A stretch of 64,000 bases of DNA from Sepioteuthis lessoniana (Eukaryota; Mollusca; Cephalopoda; Myopsida; Loliginidae), in assembly GCA_963585895.1 (NCBI GenBank), contig CAUZXS010000111.1, positions 1 to 64,000 of the forward strand, in the 5' to 3' direction. A model generated the notes under the pieces. It was given only the letters and a program-made list of their open reading frames with translations. It made no database searches and was not told the DNA's origin. Shown piece by piece: positions 1-11,224 of this stretch (its first letter is position 1; each line of letters begins with the position of its first letter). Both the position numbers and the translations under genes were made by a program.

Positions 1-60
1 ACACACACACTCACACTCACACACTCACGCATACATTCACTCATAAACACACACATACAC
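1..60. repeat. AC microsatellite at window start, and list of the main simple tracts
   Basis: An imperfect (AC)n run. Other large simple tracts: TA at 4297-4357, 5805-5875, 7123-7162, 8025-8043, 8120-8153, 38030-38066, 49961-50001, 50223-50280, 56781-56835 and 61438-61490; AC at 7742-7795, 50150-50220, 53977-54000 and 61398-61438; ATCT at 49440-49520; GAAA at 60959-60995; CT/GT at 7272-7365. Confidence 0.9.
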
Positions 61-611
61 ACATACAGCAGCACATATATAAATATGCATAAAACTTTTT
101 ATCAATATATTAGCAGACTATTTTGGTTAGGCAACTAGTCTAGGAGAAGGAAAACTCTGAATTCAAACCTGTTAAACTCCGCTTAAAAATTGACCTTGTG
201 TCATATCCTGCCCGAGCAGAGGGGTTGGTAAATATGAATATATTGGCAGACTTGTCTCACCACAAGGGCACAGTAAGCTATCAGACAATTGTTAGTGAGT
301 TTAATTCTCACTGGGTGTCCTATACACAATGGGTAAATAGTAGGGCAGACTAGGTTCTTCAGCCTTGGTGAAGCAACTAGTCTAGGAGAAGGAAAACTCT
401 GAATTCAAACCTGTTAAACTCCGCTTAAAAATTGACCTTGTGTCATATCCTGCCCGAGCTGAGGGGTTGGTAAATAGGGTCCCATGCACGTGGCTTTACG
501 TTTAACTAGGCTTAGCTCAATTAACAGCAACCTCATTTCATGACTTAGTATTGTAAAATTCCATTATTACATTAACATGGTATTTGAATTTGTTGCATTT
601 TTGTATATATT

Positions 612-890
612 CATAATTTACTAAGCGTTTTTGCTTCGATGTGGCAAAAGGCCAAATGAATGTAGCACCTGATGAGACTCAAACTTACTCATGAAGGTCT
701 GCTAGTCTAGCTTGCTAACCATCACACTAACCGAGGTGCACTTAACTTAAATATATAGTCATTTAATAAGCTTTTTGCTCTAATGTGGCTCAAGGCCAAA
801 CGAATGGAGCACCCAATGAAACTCCAACTCAAGCATGAAGGTTCGCTAGTCTAGCTTGTTTACCATTACACTCTCTGAGACACCCTATTT
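612..890 (-). mobile_element. Two SINE-D copies
   Basis: Minus-strand units at about 612-745 and 763-890, each with GCTTCGATGTGGCA-like text, GAGACTCAAACTTACTC or GAAACTCCAACTCAAGC (B-box complement) and TAGTCTAGCTTGCTAACCAT. On the minus strand the head reads as a tRNA-like GTTAGC..GCTAGACT. Confidence 0.65.
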
Positions 891-1794
891 TTTTTTTTTT
901 CTGTATATATTTTGTCAATCTGAATTGTATAAATATGTATTTACCCAGCCCTTCCATTATAGACAAGATTGACACAAGGTCGATTTTTAAGCAGAGTACT
1001 TAAAAAAAAATCCTGTTAATAGGATGTGGGACTTGTGAGAGTCCTAGATATGACACAAAACTGCATCTGATCATGGGGCTCCAGTCCTTTGTGTTTTGGG
1101 GAATGTGGATTTTCCATCATGGGCATTACTCCCAGGTCCACTTTGATTTGGAGTGGAAGTACCTGCTAGAGTTCTATCAATGGATCAAACAGAAATATGT
1201 AATCAATTTCAAAACTTGAAACCATTTAACTGTGTGCAAACAAATAACTGTGAAATTGAATTATTAGTATTACATAGCAATACTTGGAACCTTTTAACAG
1301 TCTGCAAATGAATGAATAATGTTGAATAGAATTACTTGCATTGGATAGCAATACTTGAAACCATTTAACTGTGTGCAAACAAATTAGTTCTGGCTCATCA
1401 AAACATTGTTACCAACAAATATTTTGTTTCCAAATCATATATATTTGATATATATGTATAAACAGGAGTTTGCATTGAATACCCTACAAGGGTTGATATG
1501 CCATAAAACACAGACTTGTTATATAACCATTGAAGAATCCAAAGTTTTTCATTCTAGACATGCATAGAAAAAAGGTAGAAGCTTTATAATTTCTTGCCTG
1601 TAAATGTTCCCATGAGAAAAATGTATAATATTCTGCACAAACAAACATAGTTAGAGAAAATAGCAACGTTATTTCTTATGGAGTTTGTCTGTTCTCAAAA
1701 CTACATCATCGCCAACATCACTGAGAATTCTTTTAGTCATCTTCTTCATGTTTTTATTTTTATTCTAAACTCGGTTGAGAAAATTGTCTTACGA

Positions 1795-1965
1795 GTTGCA
1801 TATGATAAGTTTACAGACTTTTTTTCACATGGGCACTTTTATGAATTGTACACACATGAAACTCTAGTCCCCTTTGAAGTAATCTCCTCCGGCTGCAATG
1901 CACTTGTTGTACCGATCCAACAACTTCTGGAAGGCCCCATGGAAGACCTATTGTGTGACCCTTGG
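1795..1965 (-). mobile_element. Mariner 3' end fragment
   Basis: GCATATGATAAGTTTACAG, then a T tract, then the GGGCACTTTTAT and GACTCTAGTCCCCTTTGAAG-like text match the 3' end of the two 900-bp mariner copies, including the complement of the GGDYF codons. It is truncated and runs into a partial SINE-A tail at about 2003-2090. Confidence 0.75.
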
Positions 1966-2319
1966 GAAAAGCATGTATTAATCTCTTCTCCAACAAAGCC
2001 ATTGGTAAGTAGTAGGGCAGGCTGGGCTCCCTAGCTTTGGTGGGGCCACCAGTTTAGGAGAAAGAAAAACTTTGCATTCAAAACCTGAGGAGTGTTGTTA
2101 AGAGAAACTCAGGCACACTGCTGCAGCCTTTTTCTGTTATCACCTCTTTCCAAAATGTGTGACGTGTTCTACACAGGCCTTTACCACAATAAACGAATCA
2201 CCACTGCATTGGAGATTCATGTTTTTCATCTTTAACTGAAGTGCTGGGGTCTTATATGTCATGCCTGATGGGATAAGAGAGTCCATCCATACATGTTAAT
2301 ATATATGGATATATATATC

Positions 2320-2650
2320 ATCAAGTTGTGTTGATAGCACAGAGTCCCTCACTTTCTCTTGCTATCTGTCTCTATAATCCATTGCTCTTGAGAGGTCCTT
2401 CAGATTGTATTTATTTTCTACACAGAGCTGATGTATATTCGTCTTTGCTGGTCAGCCAACACAGATGTAAGAGTCTATTGGAGATTTTTCTTATGAGTTT
2501 GTCCTTACTTTTCCAGCATGTCTTGTTCATGTTACTTGGATAGTTTGTAAGATGGGAGGCAAGTGGCCATACTGCAGTTGTATTGTTGGGTGCTGTCAAT
2601 ATACACATGAAAAAAGCATGGACTGCTACTGACAAATTGTCGATCAAACA
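2320..2650 (-). pseudogene. LINE C-terminal end fragment
   Basis: The minus-strand frame includes NKTCWKSKDKLIRKIS and SHLTNYPSNM, decayed forms of the GHCWRSRGELISD region at 61490-61835. The family start, about where ACAGAGTCCCTCACTTTC stands, is clear. Confidence 0.5.
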
Positions 2651-2964
2651 GAAATCTGATCTCTCTAAAAAAATAAAACAGGTTTTTCAAGCTGTGGCTG
2701 TGTTTGGACTGCTGTATGGTTGCACCAGGTAAACTCTGATGAAATTCTTGGAGAAATTGCTTGATGTAAGCTACAGAAGAATGTTACATGTGGTTTTTAA
2801 AAATCCTAGAAGCAGCATATATATATATATATATAGCTTGTAAGTAATTGTTTTTTACTTGATGACATGAATTTTGATTGGAAGGTTTTGGTTAGTGGAT
2901 ATATTTAAAGAAAATAATCCTATAATAGATATAAAAAGTTTCCATATTATTATCTCTTTTGTTG

Positions 2965-3090
2965 GAAGATTATAGAGTTCTCACGACATGAAGATTTTAC
3001 AGTTCTCACAATATGAAGATTATACAGTTCTCACATGAAGATTATACAGTTCTTACAATATGAAGATTATACAGTTCTCACAACATGAAG
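2965..3090 (+). repeat. 25-bp tandem repeat
   Basis: Five copies of GAAGATTATACAGTTCTCAC followed by AATAT or AACAT. Confidence 0.8.
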
Positions 3091-4294
3091 TATGTGGTAA
3101 TAACATTTGAATTGGTGAATTTTTTAAAATCAATATTTTAGATTTTCTATCAGCTCTGATTTAGTTTCAGAGCATTGAGCACATTTTATAAAATAATTGT
3201 TGGATTTACTATATAAATTGCCATTATATATATATATATATAAGGAGAGAGAAAATTTGAAAAACTAGGTAATCTGAACAGAAGAATTTAATGTAAAAGA
3301 AATATCAACGCTATAATGTTTCAGTTCTAATGAACCATCATCAGGATCTGAATGGATGATATCAAACGACATTAAATCACTGATGGAATTTCTAATAAAA
3401 TACGAAACAAGAAGGAAATATTATGCATACAGAGAAAGGGGTTACCATTTAGTCAATAAATCAGTGTTTGTATTAAAGAATATGTCAATTGTTTGTTTCA
3501 GACAATGATATTGAACAAATAGAATCATCAAGTGAAATAATAAATTAATAGGAAAAAGAAGAAGGAAGGAAGGAAAGAAAAGAAAAGAAAAGAACGGAAG
3601 AATAAGAGAAAAGGAAATAAAAGAGAGAGGCAAGGGAATGTAAAGAAAAAGAAGGAGGAGGAAATATATATGATATATTGTTAACCTACTGAATCAAAGA
3701 CGTGATTTAATTACTAGATGTAGGCATAGAAATAAATTTAGACTGTTTTGAAAAATAATGAAATAAATAAATAATAATAAATTTTCTATGACTTATTAAA
3801 TTGATAAATGAATTAAAATTTGAATTAATATTAGTAAATTTTTGCTTTGTTATTGTAAATTTTTTGTGGGGTGAATTTTACTGTGAATAACATTAGTTTT
3901 CGATTGATTTATTTCATTCAAATGATTAAAATTTGATGTACTAAAAAAAGATATGTTTGAATAATAATTTTTTCTTATATTACTTTGGATAGTTAGACAT
4001 GTATTTTTGTAGCTGTAAATTTTTTCTCTGTTAAATTTGAAGTATGATGAAACTAGATGTTCTTTACATGCCAAAATAAGTTGATACTTACTGCCACTTG
4101 ATTTGGAAGGGTTACATTTATGTAGGCAAAATAATTTTTTTTTAAGTCTGGTTGTAAATGTGAAAGAGTTATTTTAATCCATTTTCTTGTTTGATCTGAA
4201 GAAGTCCAGTTAATTTTTTAGAGCATTGATTTATATCAATGTTTTTTAACAGGATAGAAATAAATTTATTATCTTAATGTGACCGATTGTGTTT

Positions 4295-4362
<68 letters not shown>

Positions 4363-4389
4363 TAGATTACATTACTATGTTGCATACAT

Positions 4390-4650
4390 ATCTATTGACT
4401 AAGCTTATTTGGATATGGCACAGAAACAAAAGTTTCCGTTTCTTTGTTTAATGCCATATCAACTTTTGTGGGTTATTTAATGCCAAGACAATCGTTGTTG
4501 AAGAACAGTAGTGGTACTATTTAACTCACCTTTGGGAGAATAAGGAGGTTCATAGCTTTCCTAAGAGTATTAGTCCAAAAGTGAATGTGATCGTGTGACT
4601 GGAGTTCAAACTTGCTAGTCCAGCATGCAACCCACTACACAATGAGTTCT
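4390..4650 (-). mobile_element. Old SINE-B copy
   Basis: TTGTTTAATGCCATATCAAC, the AGAACAGTAGTGGTACTATT block and a head ending CAACCCACTACACAATGAG. Other diverged copies: 38430-38665 and 62165-62290 (minus), 22960-23190 and 31727-31900 (plus). Confidence 0.7.
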
Positions 4651-5186
4651 CCTCCCAAAAAAGTAGAAGACATCTATTGAAAACTGAAATTACTTACTAA
4701 AATATAGGGATTTTAATACTGATTCAGAGAGGGAACTCCCTGCCACATTTTTTACCAAAATCAAAAATCCCTGGATAAGATTGTGAAAATGATGTGTCTG
4801 TCAGTAATGCATTATCCATAAAGATGACTTTGCTGAAGCACAGGGGCCCACTGAAATCATATGAAAGTACAGTGTAACAGAAGGTGGATGGATTTGAGGC
4901 CCAAAGAAATGTGAAGCTGTGAGGCCTGCCAAGGGTTTATCCAACACTGATGACTGTGATGAGAAAACTTAAGAAAACTAATAGAAAATGATCAACCATA
5001 TTTTATCTAAAATGGAAACTTTGAAAGGGCCAGAGAATAAGTGACCAAAACATTTAATCAATAAAAACATCTATAACAATAGAAATGAAGATAATAACAA
5101 TAAAGATGAAGATAATAGACCAAAAATAAAACTATGTATAACAACAACAATTAGTCATCTGAAAAAAATCAGAGAAAAGTCCTCAT

Positions 5187-5536
5187 GTTATTAATGGCGA
5201 AAGTGGTGGACTGAGACCTCATGACATAATGGCGAAAGTGGTGGACTGAGGCCTCATGACATAATGGCTAAAATGCTGGACTGAGACCTCATGACATAAT
5301 GGCGAAAGTGCTGGACTGAGGCCTCATGACATAATGGCGAAAGTAGTGGACTGAGGCCTCATGACATAATGGCTAAAGTGCTGGACTGAGACCTTATAAC
5401 ATAATGGCGAAAGTGGTGGACTGAGGCCTCATGACATAATGGCTAAAGTGCTGGACTGAGACCTCATGACATAATGGCTAAAGTGCTGGACTGAGGCCTC
5501 ATGACATAATGGCTAAAGTGCTGGACTGAGGCCTCA
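5187..5536 (+). repeat. Ten-copy tandem array of a 35-bp tRNA-like SINE head
   Basis: The unit CATAATGGCTAAAGTGCTGG plus ACTGAGGCCTCATGA repeats exactly every 35 bases from about 5190 to 5536, with small C/T and G/T variants. The array is followed directly by a SINE-B body (CCCCTTGGGGAAGGTATGAA, then the ACCCACAAAGGGTGATATG tail to about 5690), so the repeated unit is the tRNA-like A-box part of that SINE. Confidence 0.9.
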
Positions 5537-5796
5537 ATTTTGGACTAATGCCCCTTGGGGAAGGTATGAACTTTTTTATCCTCGCAGTAATGGCTAAAAT
5601 AGTATCACAGCTGTTCTTATACCAGGATGGTTTTGGCACTAAATAACCCACAAAGGGTGATATGAATTTAAACAAAGAAACTCAAACCTTAAAAAATCAG
5701 AAAAAATGTTATTTAACATATTCAAAAAGATCTAACCAATTTTTATGAAGAGTAACTTATTTTTTATATACATACAGACATATATATATATACCAA

Positions 5797-5858
<62 letters not shown>

Positions 5859-5904
5859 ATATAATATATGATATAATATATATATATCTTTATCTATATC
5901 CGTC

Positions 5905-6145
5905 ATAATGCTGTTATGGTTATCGTCATAGGAAATGGACCTGTCAACATGATTTCAAGACCTGGATGACTCGGATTACATTTTCATATAGTGCTAGTAT
6001 TCTTGGAAAAGGTATGAATCCAATTATTCTCCCCCCAGCTAAGAGTTAATAGGAGGACAGACTGGGTTTTTCAGCCTTGTTTAGGTAACCAGCCTAAGAC
6101 GATGAAAACTCTGAATTCAAACCTGCAAAACTCAGTTAAAAAAAA
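5905..6145 (+). mobile_element. Old SINE-A copy
   Basis: GTTATGGTTATCGTCATAGG head, diverged body (TTCTCCCCCCAGCTAAG), ending at CTCAGTTAAAAA beside a TA tract. Partial SINE-A tails also lie at 113-235 and 295-478 (two in direct order), 2003-2090 and, on the minus strand, 12970-13190. Confidence 0.65.
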
Positions 6146-6203
6146 TATATGTATATATATATATATATATATATGTAAATATATATATATATATATATAT
6201 ATA

Positions 6204-7105
6204 CGAGGATCATTAAATAAGTTTCCAGACTTTTTTTGTATGGGCACTTTTATTGATAGTACACACATGAGACTCTAGTCCCCTTTGAAGTAATCTCTTT
6301 CAGCTGCAATGCACCTGTTGTACCACTCCAACAACTTTTGGAAGGCCGCATGGAAGTCCTCTTGTATGAGCGTGTCAATGACCTTCACAGCCTCTTTCAT
6401 CTCCTCAATTGTCTCATAACGACAGCCTCTGAGCTTAGGGAATAAACAAAAGTCACAGGGACCAAGATCTGGACTATAGGGACGGTGACAAACTGTCTTG
6501 ATGCCCATCTTGGTCAAATAGTCTTTGACAACGATGGAGTTGTGGACTGGTGCATTGTTCTCGTGGAAATGCCACTGACCCGATTTGAAGAGTGCTAGCC
6601 TCTTCCCAAGGAATCTCTTCCTGAACTCCCTTAAAACCTCAACATAGTAACCCTAACCCTAACCCTTTAGCCAATCAACTGTGGTCTATTGACTTCCTTA
6701 CTCCTCCCATGCCTCTCATCATCCCTTACAGACTCCCTGCCTTCCTTGAATCTCTTATGCCACTCTAAAATTGATGCTCGATTCATGAAAGATGGTCGAA
6801 AAGCAGTCAGAAGCATTCCATACGTTTCTGTGGCATTTTTTCCAAGTTTAAAACAGAATTTTATTGCATATCGTTCTTCTAAAGTGTCCTCACGTCCAGA
6901 TTTTGAAATTCACTAGATGTGACAATCAGGTTTTAGTAAGGTGTATTCCAATTCGTGTTGTAACTGTTCATTTGAACTTGAAATCATAAAAATTGGTCAG
7001 TCATCTCATAAGATGTAGAGCAATAACATAGTGAATTTTCAAGAGTCTATGACAATTTTAAATGTCTGTACAAAAAAAGTCTGTAACCTTATTGAATGCA
7101 TCATG
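6204..7105 (-). mobile_element. Mariner (DD34D-type) element, 902 bp, same internal deletion, minus strand
   Basis: A second copy of the 28305 family. The ends read CGAGGATCATTAAATAAG and CTTATTGAATGCATCATG, with TA beside each. The minus strand encodes PYSPDLGPCDFCLFPKLRG and HFHENNAPVHNS-like text; the second aspartate reads as Asn in this copy. At 6649-6665 the junction is CCCTAACCCTAACCCT, the complement of the junction in the other copy, so both derive from one deleted founder. It sits inside TA microsatellites on both sides. Confidence 0.85.
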
Positions 7106-7117
7106 TATATACATATG

Positions 7118-7164
<47 letters not shown>

Positions 7165-7279
7165 TTCAAAGAGAGAAAAATAAATATTTTAAAAAGGATA
7201 GGTCTGCAAGTGAATCTGATTCTTTGATATCTTTAAATTTTACTTCATATGAATATAATGTAAAATAAAATCTCTCTCT

Positions 7280-7310
<31 letters not shown>

Positions 7311-7449
7311 AATATATATATATGTAAATGTGTATAAGTATATGTGTGTGTGTGTGTGTGTGTGTAAATACAGACATGCAAATACATATATATATATATA
7401 TATATGTTAATGGAGAAGTGGTAGATAAGGTAAATCTGATAACATGTGA

Positions 7450-7595
7450 AAAATAAGTGGTAAAGTGGATAAACCAAAACCCTGACAACAGATTCAAAAA
7501 TGATATTTTGTCTTTATTTCCATTCTGATGAAGTCTTTTTAAAACAAAGACAAAATATCATTTTTGAATCTGTTATCCACTTTTCCACTTATTTT
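7450..7595. repeat. Fold-back repeat with a 29-bp exact stem
   Basis: 7487-7515 is the exact complement of 7546-7574. Outside it, 7450-7470 pairs with 7575-7595 after a 16-base bulge on the left. The loop contains CATTCTGATGAAGTC. Confidence 0.9.
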
Positions 7596-7741
7596 CTCGT
7601 ATGTAAATATACATATATTTAAAAAAAAATATATATATAGATACATGAGTATATATATATATATATATATACTTGTGTAAATATTTTTAAATATACATAC
7701 CTGAATATATACGTATATATCTATGTAAATGTATTATCATC

Positions 7742-7816
<75 letters not shown>

Positions 7817-8115
7817 GTGTATGTATATATACCAAAGACTCAAAAAATGGTACGTGATACCTCCTTGCCTAAGACTGAGCATTATAAGGTACATATCAAG
7901 GGTAAATCTGGGGGAAGGTGTAGTACCCTTCTCTACACATTGGTGTAATAGCTATTGAAAAGAGACACTTTGGGTTGCCCCCTCGACTATGGTTGCCAAG
8001 TCTACTTTGTATATCTATCTATATATATATATATATATATATATAATAATGTTCTGTTGGTGTAGCGTATCCATTTCGCTGAAGGATATTGTCTGATTAA
8101 AATGTGTCAGTTTGG

Positions 8116-8157
<42 letters not shown>

Positions 8158-8491
8158 GTCTCTGGTTTGTGAGAGCTCCTGTTTTTTTAGATTTGAAGGG
8201 ACTTTTCTCAAATGAGCTGGGATTTGACTGGCTTGTTTGTTTTTTTGTTTCTTTTTATGTGTGGGTCAGTTGATTTTTTGGCAGTCTTATTTTCAAGTTG
8301 TGGCCCTTCCAATCAGTAGCAAAGTTTTGTCAGGTTTATTGGTTTGCGTATGTATAGATGGCAAGTAAATTTTTATTATTTTCAGGTCTAGTTTCATATT
8401 AAATCCAAATGCCACATTTTTTAAACTTTTCATTCATTCGTCTTCTTTTTTTTTCACAGTTAATATTTCTATGTTTGTTTCTTTTCGGTTT

Positions 8492-8724
8492 GGTTTGGTT
8501 TCTTTGTTTAATGGCATATCAACTTTTGTAGGTCATTTAAAGCCAAAGCCATTCTCCCAGAAGAACAGTAGTGGTACTATTTAACTCATAGCTGGAAGGA
8601 TAAGGGGTTCATACCTTTCCCAAGGGTATTTGCCCGAATGTGAATGTAATAGCGCGACTGGAGTACGAACTCGTGTACTACGATTCCGCAGTCCATCGCT
8701 TTAACCATTACACCACGAGGACAC
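8492..8724 (-). mobile_element. SINE-B copy
   Basis: Full-length minus-strand copy, GGTTTGGTTTGGTTTC tail through TTACACCACGAGGACACC head. A second, closely similar copy follows at 8966. Confidence 0.85.
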
Positions 8725-8965
8725 CCCCCTAGAAGTTAGGGAATGGCATTCATTAAATATTTCAGATGCCGACTGGTCAGCAGCAGCAACTGCAACGAAA
8801 ACATTACTAATCAGGAACGCCTTCACGACGTTGTAGACGAAGTCCTCGCACCAATGGTACGCGATAACAGCTAACTTTGATATCCGTAAAACCTTTACGT
8901 ATTAACTCTTCCCACGTGATTCTTAACTACTCATATATAAAACGTGCATTTTCTACGAGTTCCTT

Positions 8966-9203
8966 TCGTTTCGTTTCTTTGTTTAATGGCATATCAACTC
9001 TTTGTAGGTTATTTAATGCCAAAGCTATTCTCCTAGAAGAACAGTAGTGGTACTATTTAACCCATAGCTGGAAGGATAAGGGGGTTCACACCTTTCCCAA
9101 GGGTATTTGTCCGAAAGTGAACGTAATCGCGCGACTGGAGTACGAACTCGCTTACTACGATTCCGCAGTCCATCTCATTAACCATTACACCACGAGGACC
9201 CCC
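8966..9203 (-). mobile_element. SINE-B copy
   Basis: Same structure as the copy at 8492, same strand, about 240 bases further on. Confidence 0.85.
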
Positions 9204-9318
9204 CTGTTTATTTTCAATTCTTTCATTGATTTTTAATTTTGCATTTTATCCAAAACTACAAGTTGGAATTTTAGTAAATTTTTACAGAGTGATTGCAATT
9301 GTTACACATTCATAAGTC

Positions 9319-9570
9319 GGCAACCTGAGCTGCGGATGACCCGAAGACTCCCTTTTCAATAGCTACTACACCCTGGAGTAGAGGAGGGCGCGACTCCATT
9401 TCCTGGATTTCTCCAATTTATCCTTGATCCCTACCTTATAATGCTGAGTGTTAAGCCAGGCAGCATCAAGTACCATTTTTTAGTCTTTGGCATGACTCAA
9501 CTTGGGATTGAACCCCGGTCTCCCGGACCATTGGCGAACACTCAACTCATTAGGTCAATGGGCCGGTAGA
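9319..9570 (-). mobile_element. SINE-C copy
   Basis: Minus-strand copy from CCGAAGACTCCCTTTTCAA through GAACCCCGGTCTCCCGG to the CAATGGGCCGG head. Confidence 0.8.
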
Positions 9571-9710
9571 TACTGTAAAAAAATTTAATGTTCCACAAAA
9601 ATGCATCAAAACTATGGTCACTTATCTAATTTACTTTAATTATGCCAACATCTGGGGCTGTAGAATATGCTGACTTCATCCCTGTAGAGGGGTAAGACTC
9701 CTCTAATTGT

Positions 9711-10403
9711 TGTATTTTGGCCTTTGACCCGGCCAAAAATGCCATTCCAAGGGGATGCACCAGAAGGAAGTGACACATTCTAATGGCAGTTATGAGAGGA
9801 AATCGTGTGGGCGGAAATTAGCTGATGAAATGGGACGAGGTAAAAAAATTCCCATGGTACACTCATAGACTGATGCACCAGAAGAGAGTGACCTGTGAAC
9901 TGCATGACAGTTATTTCCGCTTGATGACGATCCAACGTGCGATTCCAAAAATCGAGTAGGCGACTGAGTGGGCGTTGAACTATTATATAACTCAGTCAAG
10001 ACACAAGTCAGACAGTTGCAGTTGGAGAACGGACGGAGTTATAGACGAGATGTGGTAAGGAAAGCCAGACCCAGCCAAAGGGGCCCTGGGAACCCCGATG
10101 AAGTTTGGGGACCAGAGAAGTTGCTGATAAGATGCAGTAAAGAAAGCGATCATTCAGCAGAGTGGGCCCCAGGGCCTCCAGTTGAGCCCCTAGAGAATGA
10201 GAAAGACACAACGTTGACGGCCATAAGAGTGGGGTCAAAATATTGCAGCTTATGTTCGGTCTCCAACTCCCTCTCACACACAAACCTTGAATAACCTTTT
10301 TCGAACCCTTACAATAAAGTGAGAGGCACATATTTTATAAAGAAGTCTTCCTGCGTCTCTTTATTTATAGTGTCGTTATGATGCTGTAGATGACAATATA
10401 ACA
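9711..10403 (+). mobile_element. Solo LTR (family L1), inserted in an R1 repeat
   Basis: Related to the blocks at 16131 and 32496: shared pieces are the CCATTCCAAGG, GACAGTTATTTCCGCTTGATG and GACACAACGTTGACGG stretches, and a final AACCCTTACAATAAAGTGAG polyadenylation region. The preceding 60 bases are the start of R1 (GGGGCTGTAGAATATGC) and R1 resumes at GTGTCCTGGATATGACAC near 10410. A clean target duplication is not evident, so the ends are approximate. TTATATAACTCAG near 9983 could be the promoter TATA. Confidence 0.75.
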
Positions 10404-10535
10404 CAATGAGTGTCCTGGATATGACACTAAAAAATCTAATACAATCAGTATCACTAGAGCTTTGGAGAATGCGGAATACCCCTTTATTACCATCACTCCC
10501 AGATCCACTCTGGCCTGGAGTGGTAGCACCTGATA

Positions 10536-10817
10536 CTATTTACCAACCCCTCCGCTCGGGCAGGATATGACACACGCTCAATTTTTAAGCGGAGTTTAAC
10601 AGGTTTGAATTTAGAGTTTTCCTTCTCCTAGACTAGTTGCTTCACCAAGGCTGAAGAACCTAGTCTGTCCTACTATTTCCCCATAGCTGGAGGGAGAATA
10701 ATTGGATTTATACCTTCCCCAAGGGTATTAGTGCTATGTGAAATGCAGTCAGTCAGGTCCAGGATTTGAATTCGTGTCGCCGTGTCCATTTCCTACGACG
10801 ATAACGACTACACCACG
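10536..10817 (-). mobile_element. SINE-A copy inserted in R1
   Basis: Flanked by GGTAGCACCTGATA at 10522-10535 and 10818-10831. The target is R1 text (GGAGTGGTAGCACCTGATAG), which reads through when the SINE is removed. Confidence 0.9.
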
Positions 10818-11224
10818 GGTAGCACCTGATAGGGTCCCATCTATAGGTCAAATAGAACAAAACTGAGTGTTTATGCTAAACTGAATTGTTTAAAATAGAA
10901 CTGTTTTGACACTTGAACAGTGTACTTATGCTAAACTGAATTGTTTGAAATAGAACTGTTTATGTATATAAAAATGGATTTGGCATCAAATAACCTATAA
11001 TGGTTGATATGCCATAAAACCAAACCAAACCAAACCAAACCAAATCAAATACATGTTCCAAATTATTAGTGAGGTATAATTAAAACTAATTTAAACAAGA
11101 AATTAATGCTTTAATTGCTTCATATCCTGATTGTTAGTGATACTTATAGTAACGTATATGAAATAAATATAAATTACCAAGTGAATATAGTTTTAAAAAA
11201 AAGTGATAGTGGAGATGGTTCTCA

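Noticed and set aside
6649..6665. Telomere or chromosome end
   Set aside because: Only three CCCTAA units, embedded in a mariner copy, with the same sequence at the same place in a second copy.
7062..7497. Open frames with long Ile-Tyr and Thr-His runs
   Set aside because: They translate TA, CT and GT microsatellites. The same applies to frames at 38002, 49897, 50222, 56628 and 61305.
9968..10331. Overlapping 107-108 codon frames on both strands
   Set aside because: Both lie inside solo LTR L1, whose relatives at 16131 and 32496 do not keep them open in the same way. The 161-codon frame at 16130 is the same LTR in reverse.
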